5,041 bases of DNA, taken from contig CABUOH010000117.1 of the NCBI GenBank assembly GCA_902493085.1, positions 1-5,041 on the forward strand. Direction: 5' to 3'. Under the pieces are notes generated by a model that saw only the letters and a list, made by a program, of their open reading frames with translations, ran no database searches and was not told where the DNA came from. The position numbers and the translations under genes are program-made. This DNA is from an uncultured Sutterella sp. Lineage in GTDB: Bacteria > Pseudomonadota > Gammaproteobacteria > Burkholderiales > Burkholderiaceae_F. Shown here one piece after another: positions 1-5,041 of the stretch (positions are counted from its first letter, which is position 1; every line of letters starts with the position of its first letter).

Positions 1-2
1 TC

Positions 3-1061
3 TTCTCGATTGCGATCATCATCGCACTCGGCTTCGTGGGCAACATGGTGCAGGCCAACTCGATCGCCGGCGCCTTCTACACGGCCTTCAACATCCCAAC
101 CTGGGTCACCGGCATCTTCACCTTCATCATCGCCGGCTTCATCTTCATCGGCGGCATCCGCCGCATCGCCTCCTTTGCCGAAAAGATGGTGCCGATCATG
201 GCGCTCATCTACATCATCGGCTCGCTTACGATCATCTTCACGAACCTCGAAGGCGTAATCCACGCATTTGAAATGATCTTCGTGGGCGCCTTCGATCCGA
301 TGGCCGCCACCGGCGGCGTCATCGGCGCCGGCATCAAGGAAGCCATCCGCTACGGCGTCGCACGCGGCCTCTTCTCGAACGAAGCCGGCATGGGCTCGAC
401 CCCGCACGCACACGCCGTAGCACGCGTCAAGCATCCCGCCGAACAGGGTCTTGCCGCCATCATCGGCCTCTTCATCGACACTTTCATCGTCGTGAACATG
501 ACCGCCTTCGTGATCCTCTGCACGGGCGCCCTCGACGGCACGACGACCGGCATCGCACTCACGCAGAAGGCCTTCACGCTCGGCCTGGGCACGATCGGCA
601 ACGGCTTCGTCGCCGTCTGCCTGCTCTTCTTTGCCTTCACGACCATCGTCGGCTGGTACTTCTTCGCCGAACAGAACGTCAAGTATCTCGTCGGCGTACG
701 TTATGTGTCGATCTACCGCGTGCTCGTTCTCGCCTTCATCATGGCGGGCTCCTTCCTCCACGTCACCCTTGTGTGGGAGCTCGCCGACCTCTTCAACGGC
801 CTGATGGTGATCCCGAACATCATTGCCCTGATCGGCCTCTCGAAGATCGTGGGCCGTGCGCTCGAAGACTATGAAAAGAAGTTCCTCGCGGGCGAAACCC
901 CCGAGTTCGGAGAACTCGCACCGGTTCCGGCCGACATCCCGCGCTACAACGGCGCACCGGCTCAGGATCCCGTGCTCGACCCCAAGCCTCATCGTCGTCT
1001 CGGCGGTCTTCGCAACCGCTTCCGCCGCCGTCCGCACAACGCGCCTGAAAACCAAGCCTAA
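3..1061 (+). CDS. AGCS-family sodium:alanine/glycine symporter, 5'-truncated by window edge
   Basis: An inner-membrane secondary transporter that takes up alanine, glycine or a related small amino acid with Na+ (family knowledge; the exact substrate cannot be read here). The reading frame is already open at base 3 and runs to TAA at 1059-1061, giving 352 residues in the window. AGCS proteins are usually around 450-500 residues, so roughly the first quarter lies to the left. The ATG at 36 is an internal Met, not the start. Diagnostic matches are VQANSIAGAF near 48-77 and the family's most conserved block, ARGLFSNEAGMGSTPHAHA, at about 361-417. Further support comes from GWYFFAEQNVKYL near 650-690 and NGLMVIPNIIALIGLSKIV near 800-850. 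About seven to eight hydrophobic segments are visible. The last ~40 residues form a hydrophilic, Arg-rich cytoplasmic-type tail (RRLGGLRNRFRRR). A hairpin follows 34 bases after the stop. The family call is very secure. Confidence 0.95.
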   Translation, partial: FSIAIIIALGFVGNMVQANSIAGAFYTAFNIPTWVTGIFTFIIAGFIFIGGIRRIASFAEKMVPIMALIYIIGSLTIIFTNLEGVIHAFEMIFVGAFDPMAATGGVIGAGIKEAIRYGVARGLFSNEAGMGSTPHAHAVARVKHPAEQGLAAIIGLFIDTFIVVNMTAFVILCTGALDGTTTGIALTQKAFTLGLGTIGNGFVAVCLLFFAFTTIVGWYFFAEQNVKYLVGVRYVSIYRVLVLAFIMAGSFLHVTLVWELADLFNGLMVIPNIIALIGLSKIVGRALEDYEKKFLAGETPEFGELAPVPADIPRYNGAPAQDPVLDPKPHRRLGGLRNRFRRRPHNAPENQA

Positions 1062-1095
1062 ACGCGCTTCAATCCCGTGAGGGAAACGCCAACTC

Positions 1096-1125
1096 CAGGC
1101 CCCGCCGGCATGCCGGCGGGGCCTG
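1096..1125. terminator. 30-base perfect GC-rich palindrome downstream of the symporter gene
   Basis: The half-site CAGGCCCCGCCGGCA is followed directly by its exact reverse complement. In RNA this gives a stem of about 13 base pairs around a CATG loop. It sits 34 bases after the symporter stop, where a transcription terminator or mRNA 3'-end stabiliser is expected. Neither side has a run of T, so it is not a canonical intrinsic terminator. It may act as a 3' boundary against exonucleases, or help Rho-dependent ending. A dyad protein-binding site is also possible. The structure is certain; the role is inferred. Confidence 0.55.
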
Positions 1126-1168
1126 CTCTCATGAGCTGTCCCGATCGCGGGCTCGCCCTAAAAAGAAG

Positions 1169-1203
1169 AAAACCTCCAAGGCCATCACGCCTTCGGAGGT
1201 TTT
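1169..1203. terminator. Bidirectional intrinsic terminator between convergent genes
   Basis: AAAACCTCC at 1169-1177 pairs with GGAGGTTTT at 1195-1203. The stem continues as AAGGC (1178-1182) with GCCTT (1189-1193), with C1194 bulged, around the loop CATCAC. On the minus strand the stem's 3' arm ends in TTTT and is followed by CTTCTTTTT, a good U-rich tract 31 bases past the lipoprotein stop. On the plus strand the arm ends in TTTT then CACC, which is weaker but usable for readthrough from the symporter. This is the best terminator in the window. Confidence 0.85.
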
Positions 1204-1234
1204 CACCCAACGCACCATTCGCTCGATGGCCGCC

Positions 1235-1417
1235 TTACTTTTCCGGGCCCTGGTCAGCCGGTTGCTGACTCTGTCCCTTGGCGCCCACATTCTCAAGCGC
1301 GGAGCCTACGTGCTCAGCCCCCTTTTTGAGGTCCGTGCCGAAACCTGCAACAGTATTGCAGCCGGCCAGCGCAACTACGCCGCAGATCATCATGGCTGCA
1401 AGCATGATCTTCTTCAT
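1235..1417 (-). CDS. Entericidin A/B-family small lipoprotein
   Basis: A 60-residue predicted lipoprotein. The start is charged (MKK), a hydrophobic stretch covers about residues 4-18, and the lipobox L17-A18-G19-C20 makes C20 the lipidated N-terminus after cleavage. The mature start, CNTVAGFGTDLKKGAEHVG, has the entericidin pattern (CNTVxGxGxD followed by a short amphipathic helix). The tail QSQQPADQGPEK is polar and probably disordered. In E. coli, entericidins A and B were described as an antidote/toxin lipoprotein pair, with EcnB tied to stationary phase and sigma S (established). Only one member is present here, so an antidote/toxin role cannot be assumed. The ATG at 1417 has a clear AGGAG (1431-1427) nine bases upstream. 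The gene starts 45 bases after the rmuC stop on the same strand and ends in a strong terminator, so it could be the last gene of that transcript. A partial -10 (TAAACT, 1470-1465) overlapping the rmuC end has no convincing -35. Confidence 0.9.
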   Translation of the reverse strand: MKKIMLAAMMICGVVALAGCNTVAGFGTDLKKGAEHVGSALENVGAKGQSQQPADQGPEK

Positions 1418-1437
1418 CTTTTTTGACTCCTAGAAAG

Positions 1438-1453
1438 CGCCGCTCCAGCGGCG
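1438..1453 (-). other. Short GC hairpin between rmuC and the lipoprotein gene
   Basis: CGCCGC pairs with GCGGCG around a four-base loop (TGGA on the minus strand). The hairpin lies 9 bases after the rmuC stop and ends 6 bases before the lipoprotein's AGGAG site. On the minus strand it is followed by CTTTCT, a poor U tract. It could be a weak rmuC terminator or attenuator, an mRNA processing/stability element, or chance in GC-rich DNA. Confidence 0.35.
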
Positions 1454-1462
1454 GCCATGCAT

Positions 1463-2896
1463 TCAGTTTAGCCCAGTCGTCGCCCCCGCGTTCGCAATTC
1501 GAACACGCTGTGACGATTGTCCGGCCTGCTCCCCGCCTTCATCGGAGACTGACCGGGCCTCTCCATCTAAAAGTCCGGCCGCCTCGATCGAACTCATCTT
1601 CTTTTGCATCACGTTCTGTCGTGTCTTCATGGCGTCCAGGCTCGACTGCGCTTCGGAAAACTTCTTCTGAACCTTTGCAAAGCCTTCGGCAAACTGAAGG
1701 AATTCGCCCTTCACTTCACCGAGCACCTTCCAGACCTCGCTCGAGCGCTCCTGCAGCGCAAGCGTCACAAACCCCATCTGCAGACTGTTGACAAGCGCCG
1801 AGACGACCGTTGGTCCCGCCGGCGTGATGCGCCAATCGCGCTGGAGCTTTTCAAAGAGCCCCGGGATCCTGATCACCTCCGCATAGAGTCCCTCGCTCGG
1901 CAGATACATGACGGCAAACTCCGTGGTGTAGGGCGGCTTCACATACTTGTCATGAATCGACTTCGCCTGCACGAGGACGGCCTTCTCAAGAGCCGCGCGG
2001 GCCTGCGCCGCCGCAGCGGCAGCAGGAAATTTCGAGTCCATCGGCAGCCAGCACGGCCCCTCCTTGGAAGCTCCCGGCATTCGAACGGCGAAATCGACAG
2101 CCTCCCGACCATCGGGGACGACCCTCACCTGGGCACCATACTGCGCCGGCGTGAGGATGTTGGCCAGAATGGCCGCGAGCTGCGTCTCGCCGAAGGTTCC
2201 ACGCGTCTTCACATTCGCCAGGACGCCCTTGAGGTCGCGAACGCTTTGGGCCATGGCGCGCATCTCGCCGAGCCCCGTCTGAACGAGACCGAGCTTCTCG
2301 TCCACGGTTCTGAAGCTTGCCGTGAGACGCTCTGACAGCGTGCGGTCGAGCTTTTCCTGCACCGTCGCCCGCATTTCCTCGAGCTTAGCCTCGTTGCCCG
2401 AACGCACCTTCTCGAGGCTGGCATCAACGCTTGTTCGGATTTCGGTGAACTTCGATTCGAGCTTGCCGCCGAGAACCTCGCTTGCCGCCGCATTCGTTTC
2501 GATGATTTTTGCAAAGCGCGCGTCAACAAGCCCCTGAAGCTCAAGCAATTGTCGATTGAGCACCTCACGCGTTTCGCCCAACGACTGCCGGGCCGTCTCG
2601 TTGAGCGTCCGCACTTCGGCCGCGCTTTTGTTTTGCTGCTCGGTGAGATAACCCATCAATCCCGTGAGCGCATGAGACAAGCTGCGCTCCACGTTGAGAA
2701 GGGCCTGCTGAACCTCTTGGCGCTCCCCTCTCACGCCCGTAAGGATCGCCTCGATCATCTCGTCCTGCTCGTCGCGGCGCATGCTCTCGGACGTCTGGAT
2801 TTTAAGAAGACGCATTTCAAGAACAATCCATACCAGCGCCGCGGCAATAAAGGCGCAAAGCCCGGTGAGGATCAAAAGAAGAGTATCGGTGGACAT
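1463..2896 (-). CDS. rmuC: DNA recombination protein RmuC
   Basis: A 477-residue membrane-anchored RmuC homologue. In E. coli, loss of RmuC raises inversions at short inverted repeats, and the domain is distantly nuclease-like (established; exact activity uncertain). Residues 5-26 are one hydrophobic segment acting as an N-terminal inner-membrane anchor. Residues ~35-220 are charged heptad-rich helix, predicted coiled coil. Residues ~222-420 are the RmuC core: LKGVLANVKTRGTFGETQL (222-240), VDFAVRMPG (267-275), LPMDSKFP (284-291), YLPSEGLYAEVI (331-342), then RITPAGPTVVSALVNSLQMGF (356-376) and RSSEVWKVLGEVK (384-396). The final ~35 residues are polar. Just after SKFP there is an alanine run, and the segment before KYVKPPYTTEF looks about 20 residues shorter than I recall for the family. 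The ATG at 2896 is chosen because it places the anchor at the N-terminus. It lacks a strong Shine-Dalgarno (only a GGA-type match), suggesting modest translation. The stop is TGA. Confidence 0.95.
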   Translation of the reverse strand: MSTDTLLLILTGLCAFIAAALVWIVLEMRLLKIQTSESMRRDEQDEMIEAILTGVRGERQEVQQALLNVERSLSHALTGLMGYLTEQQNKSAAEVRTLNETARQSLGETREVLNRQLLELQGLVDARFAKIIETNAAASEVLGGKLESKFTEIRTSVDASLEKVRSGNEAKLEEMRATVQEKLDRTLSERLTASFRTVDEKLGLVQTGLGEMRAMAQSVRDLKGVLANVKTRGTFGETQLAAILANILTPAQYGAQVRVVPDGREAVDFAVRMPGASKEGPCWLPMDSKFPAAAAAAQARAALEKAVLVQAKSIHDKYVKPPYTTEFAVMYLPSEGLYAEVIRIPGLFEKLQRDWRITPAGPTVVSALVNSLQMGFVTLALQERSSEVWKVLGEVKGEFLQFAEGFAKVQKKFSEAQSSLDAMKTRQNVMQKKMSSIEAAGLLDGEARSVSDEGGEQAGQSSQRVRIANAGATTGLN

Positions 2897-2944
2897 GTCG
2901 GCATCCGAAAAAAGTTGCGGAAATCATCATCCGTTGGGACTGCT

Positions 2945-2950
2945 ATCTTA
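2945..2950 (-). promoter_or_regulatory. Possible -10 element for rmuC
   Basis: TAAGAT on the minus strand matches the sigma-70 -10 consensus at four of six positions. It would start transcription roughly 40 bases before the rmuC ATG. At 16-18 base spacing there is no good TTGACA-like -35, so this is tentative. A separate promoter here is plausible because rmuC is functionally unrelated to the transporter genes upstream. Confidence 0.22.
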
Positions 2951-2967
2951 ACCGAGCTCGCCCAAGG

Positions 2968-3024
2968 TCTTCCTCCCCGCACTTCACCACCGCACTTCGA
3001 CACTCCGGAAAGTGAGGAGGAAGA
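2968..3024 (-). terminator. Stem-loop downstream of the binding-protein gene, possible terminator
   Basis: TCTTCCTCC at 2968-2976 is the exact reverse complement of GGAGGAAGA at 3016-3024. After a small internal loop, CACTT (2980-2984) pairs with AAGTG (3010-3014), giving 14 base pairs in all around an apical loop of about 25 bases. The structure begins 45 bases past the binding-protein stop and ends before the candidate rmuC -10, so it fits an operon end. There is no T-run on the minus strand after it (CCTTGGGC follows), so it would not be a classical intrinsic terminator. Confidence 0.35.
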
Positions 3025-3069
3025 GGCCCTGCTGCAGCTCTATCGTGCTGAAGTGTCCGGCATATGCGA

Positions 3070-4167
3070 TTACTTCGAAGTCGGGACCTTGCTCGCCACG
3101 CCTTCGACGAAGTACATCATCTGCTGGAGTTCAGCGTCGGTGGCAACCTTGCCTTCCGGAATCATGACCTTGCCTTCATTGCTGACGACCGGTCCCGTGA
3201 ACGGATGGAATTCGCCCTTTTCAAGCTTGTCGTACGTCGCCTTGATGCGGGCCGCAACGTTTTCCGGCGCCTTCGGCGTCATGTCCGCGAGCTCGATCAT
3301 ATGGACGTTCGCGCCGCCCCAGACCGGGGTGTTGTCCCACTTGCCGTCAAGCACCTTCTGGATTTCGTTCGTGTAGTACTCTTCCCAGCGATGCACAACG
3401 CCGCCGAGCAGCATCGTCGGAGCAGCCTTGTGCATGGCGGAGTTGTAGGAGATGACCGGCACCTTGGCTTCTTCACACGTGGAGGCGACGGCCGTGGAAT
3501 TCGTGTGATGCGTGATCACGTCGGCCTTCATGCCGATGAGAGCCTTCGTGGCATCGGCTTCCTTGCCCGGATCGTACCAGGAGGACGTCCAGACGACGCG
3601 GACTTCGATGTTCGGATTGACGGCACGGGCGCCCAGCGTGTAGGCATTGATGCCTTGGAAAACTTCCGGAATCGGGAGGGCGGCAACGTAACCGAGGACA
3701 TTGGTCTTCGTCGTGGCGGCGGCCAGCATGCCGGCAAGATAGCGCCCTTCATAGAAGCGGGCCGTGTAGTTCTTGACGTTCTTGCTCGTCTTGTAGCCCG
3801 TAGCGTGCTCAAAGTAGACGTTCGGGAACTGCTTTGCGACCTTCATGACGGAGTTCATATAGCCGAAGGACGTCGCGAAGATGATCTTGTTGCCCTGCTG
3901 GGCAAGGTCGCGGATGACGCGCTGGGCGTCGGCGTTTTCAGGAATATTTTCAATCCAGGTGACCTTGATCTTGTCGCCGAACTTCTCTTCGACGAACTTG
4001 CGGGCGATGTCATGCTGGGAAGACCAGCCTTCCTCGTTGGCTGGGCTGACGTAGACGAAGGCGACCTTCAGCGGCTCGTCCTTGGCGAAGACGGCGACCG
4101 GAGCAGCGTTGAGCGCGACGGCAGCGGCGCCGGCGAAGCAGAGCTTGAAGGCAGTACGTTTTTGCAT
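3070..4167 (-). CDS. BMP-family ABC transporter periplasmic substrate-binding protein
   Basis: A 365-residue solute-binding protein of the basic membrane protein family (PnrA/Med type), whose studied members bind purine nucleosides or nucleobases for ABC import. It has a Sec signal peptide: MQKR, hydrophobic segment to about residue 27, probable cleavage after VFA at 28/29. C10 is not in a lipobox, so it is a soluble periplasmic protein rather than a lipoprotein. The mature chain opens with beta strand VAFVYVSP and the ligand-pocket region NEEGWSSQHD (44-53). Further matches are NIPENADAQRVIRDLAQQG (74-92), FATSFGYMNS (97-106), EHATGYKTS (120-128), ARFYEGRYLAG (136-146), GYVAALPIPEVFQGINAYTLG (159-179) and SWYDPGKEADA (196-206). 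FHPFTGPVVSNEGKV lies near the C-terminus. The ATG at 4167 has AGGAG (4181-4177) nine bases upstream. It lies 92 bases after the permease gene, last in the transporter operon. The ligand is inferred only from the family. Confidence 0.95.
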   Translation of the reverse strand: MQKRTAFKLCFAGAAAVALNAAPVAVFAKDEPLKVAFVYVSPANEEGWSSQHDIARKFVEEKFGDKIKVTWIENIPENADAQRVIRDLAQQGNKIIFATSFGYMNSVMKVAKQFPNVYFEHATGYKTSKNVKNYTARFYEGRYLAGMLAAATTKTNVLGYVAALPIPEVFQGINAYTLGARAVNPNIEVRVVWTSSWYDPGKEADATKALIGMKADVITHHTNSTAVASTCEEAKVPVISYNSAMHKAAPTMLLGGVVHRWEEYYTNEIQKVLDGKWDNTPVWGGANVHMIELADMTPKAPENVAARIKATYDKLEKGEFHPFTGPVVSNEGKVMIPEGKVATDAELQQMMYFVEGVASKVPTSK

Positions 4168-4176
4168 GGATGAAGT

Positions 4177-4181
4177 CTCCT
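4177..4181 (-). promoter_or_regulatory. Ribosome binding site of the binding-protein gene
   Basis: The minus strand reads CAGGAGACTTCATCCATG: AGGAG, then nine bases, then the start codon. It is a good independent site, so the binding protein can be translated without coupling to the permease. This matters because a second, stronger Shine-Dalgarno lies further upstream in the same gap. Confidence 0.75.
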
Positions 4182-4204
4182 GAAAACAGAAGTAAATGAG
4201 TTGA

Positions 4205-4219
4205 TGGCTAGTTTAGCCA
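4205..4219 (-). other. Small perfect hairpin in the permease/binding-protein gap
   Basis: TGGCTA at 4205-4210 and TAGCCA at 4214-4219 are exact reverse complements around a three-base loop. The hairpin lies about 23 bases before the binding protein's Shine-Dalgarno site. On the transcript it includes the stop codon of the six-codon mini-ORF just upstream. It could protect the downstream message or mark a processing site, a common way to raise binding-protein levels over the permease. The stem is short, so function is uncertain. Confidence 0.4.
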
Positions 4220-4233
4220 AGAAGGCAGGCCAT
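4213..4233 (-). CDS. Possible six-codon leader mini-ORF (MACLLG) with a perfect Shine-Dalgarno
   Basis: The minus strand has TAAGGAGGT at 4246-4238, fully complementary to the 16S rRNA 3' end. ATG (4233-4231) follows the GGAGG core six bases later, and the frame reads M-A-C-L-L-G-TAA. The stop falls within a hairpin ahead of the binding-protein gene. This is the strongest ribosome site in the window, yet it serves no long reading frame. It could be a leader peptide affecting downstream translation, a ribosome standby or mRNA-protecting site, or a relic of an older start. No conservation evidence is available here. The peptide itself is not recognised. Confidence 0.3.
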   Translation of the reverse strand: MACLLG

Positions 4234-4259
4234 GCCTACCTCCTTAGCCAAAGAATTTC

Positions 4260-5041
4260 TCAGCTCCTCGGCGCAAACGGCTTGCCGAGCGAAGCAGGCA
4301 CGTTGAGGCGGATCCAAGCGGGATTCCGGCTGATGAGAACGAGCACCAAAATCGTCGCCAGATACGGCGTCATGGCCATGAACTGCGGGGCGATGTCGAT
4401 GCCCATGCCCTGAACCGCGAACTGCAGCATCGTTACGCCGCCGAAGAGATAGGCTCCGACGAGCACGCGTGCAGGACGCCATGTGGCGAAGGTGACGAGC
4501 GCCAAGGCAATCCAGCCTCGGCCCGCGACCATGCCCTCGACCCATAGCGGCGTGTAGACGAGCGACAAATAAGCGCCTGCAAGTCCCGCCATCATGGCAC
4601 CGAAAAGCACTGCCCAGAAGCGGATGAGGCCCACCGGATAGCCAAGTGCGAAGGCTGATTCGGGCGACTCGCCGACAGCGCGCAAAATGAGGCCCGAACG
4701 AGACTTGAACAAAAAGAACCAAACGCCGGCAATCATGGCGAGCGCCGCATAGGCCAGCCAGTGCTGCGAAAAAAGCGCTTCGCCGAGGAAGGGAATGCTT
4801 TCGAGCCCGGGAATGCCGAGCGGCGCGCGCCCGGGAAGTGCGGCACCCTGCAGCGACTGACCAAGAAAAGCGGACAGCCCCGTGCCGAAAAGCGTCAGCG
4901 CAAGGCCGGCCGCGTACTGATTGGCGCGAAGACCGATCGTGAAGAATGCAAACAGCAGGCCGAGCAGAAGCCCGACGCCCATGCCGGCGAGAAAGCCAAG
5001 CTCAAAGCTGCCCGTGGCGTGCGTCACGGCAAAGCCCGAGA
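4260..5041 (-). CDS. BMP-type ABC transporter permease (second permease, NupQ/YufQ-like), N-terminus cut by window edge
   Basis: Inner-membrane permease of a BMP-dependent ABC importer, of the branched-chain amino acid/nucleoside permease class. The frame is open through base 5041 and ends at TGA (4262-4260), giving 259 complete codons in the window. The GTG at 5027 is an internal Val, because S-G-F-A continues the family pattern upstream of it. About 45-55 N-terminal residues are likely missing, judged from the usual ~300-315. Numbering from that Val, hydrophobic segments lie near 9-33, 36-56, 88-108, 137-157, 170-183, 187-206 and 219-233. The cytoplasmic coupling loop RAVGESPESAFALGYP (116-131) is the EAA-type contact with the ATPase. 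LRANQYAAGLALTLFGTGLSAF (33-54) is strongly typical of this permease subtype. The binding-protein gene follows after 92 bases. The ATPase and the larger first permease are expected beyond the right edge. Confidence 0.94.
   Translation of the reverse strand, partial: SGFAVTHATGSFELGFLAGMGVGLLLGLLFAFFTIGLRANQYAAGLALTLFGTGLSAFLGQSLQGAALPGRAPLGIPGLESIPFLGEALFSQHWLAYAALAMIAGVWFFLFKSRSGLILRAVGESPESAFALGYPVGLIRFWAVLFGAMMAGLAGAYLSLVYTPLWVEGMVAGRGWIALALVTFATWRPARVLVGAYLFGGVTMLQFAVQGMGIDIAPQFMAMTPYLATILVLVLISRNPAWIRLNVPASLGKPFAPRS

Noticed and set aside
350..682. A 110-codon minus-strand frame inside the symporter gene
   Set aside because: It is antisense to the most conserved AGCS block, and its composition is that of a shadow frame.
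1073..1084. TCCC-GTGA-GGGA mini-hairpin with a GNRA-type loop just after the symporter stop
   Set aside because: The stem has only four base pairs and is not adjacent to any T-run. It is expected by chance in such DNA.
1604..2335. A 243-codon plus-strand frame inside rmuC
   Set aside because: It is antisense to conserved RmuC domain blocks. The predicted product is Arg/His/Leu-rich, typical of shadow frames, with no family match that I recognise.
2549..3376. A plus-strand frame spanning the rmuC 5' end, the gap and the end of the binding-protein gene
   Set aside because: It runs antisense through two real genes and has no ribosome site or recognisable domain.
3064..4173. A 369-codon open frame on the plus strand, opposite the binding-protein gene
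   Set aside because: It is nearly co-extensive with a securely identified gene on the other strand, and its translation has no recognisable fold or motif. The long frame follows from the codon bias of the real gene in GC-rich DNA.
4213..4722. A 169-codon minus-strand frame overlapping the permease gene in another frame
   Set aside because: The Arg/His/Cys-rich translation is a shadow of the permease. Only its last seven codons, after the permease stop, are discussed, as a separate mini-ORF with its own Shine-Dalgarno.
1..5041. A novel defence, mobile or toxin system
   Set aside because: All five substantial genes belong to known housekeeping or transport families. There is no integrase, transposase, repeat array, tRNA attachment site or obvious change in base composition. 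The solitary entericidin-like gene is not enough to call a toxin-antitoxin module.

Overview
The window is GC-rich, densely coded bacterial chromosome. Gene families, codon use and the pairing of an entericidin-type lipoprotein with a Gram-negative RmuC suggest a proteobacterium. The form of the BMP binding protein, with a cleaved Sec signal and no lipobox, points to Betaproteobacteria/Burkholderiales. A Sutterellaceae-like gut member is possible, but that placement is a guess from recall and codon style, not a search.

Layout: the 3' part of a sodium:alanine/glycine symporter (AGCS family) runs rightward to 1061. Everything else reads leftward. From right to left these are a BMP-type ABC permease (cut by the right edge), its periplasmic binding protein, rmuC, and a 60-residue entericidin-like lipoprotein. 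The symporter and the lipoprotein converge on a 173-base gap that holds a 30-base perfect palindrome and a good bidirectional terminator.

The permease and binding protein are two parts of one importer, probably for purine nucleosides or a related compound. The ATPase and first permease are expected just beyond the right edge. The 92 bases between the two genes are unusually structured: a perfect Shine-Dalgarno sequence drives a six-codon mini-ORF, followed by a small hairpin and then the binding protein's own ribosome site. rmuC probably has its own transcription start in the gap after the binding protein. The entericidin-like gene starts 45 bases after the rmuC stop and could be co-transcribed with it.

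No RNA genes, insertion sequences, CRISPR arrays or phage genes are visible. All five coding regions belong to known families. The least explained parts are the short intergenic structures. No stretch longer than 300 bases lacks a gene.
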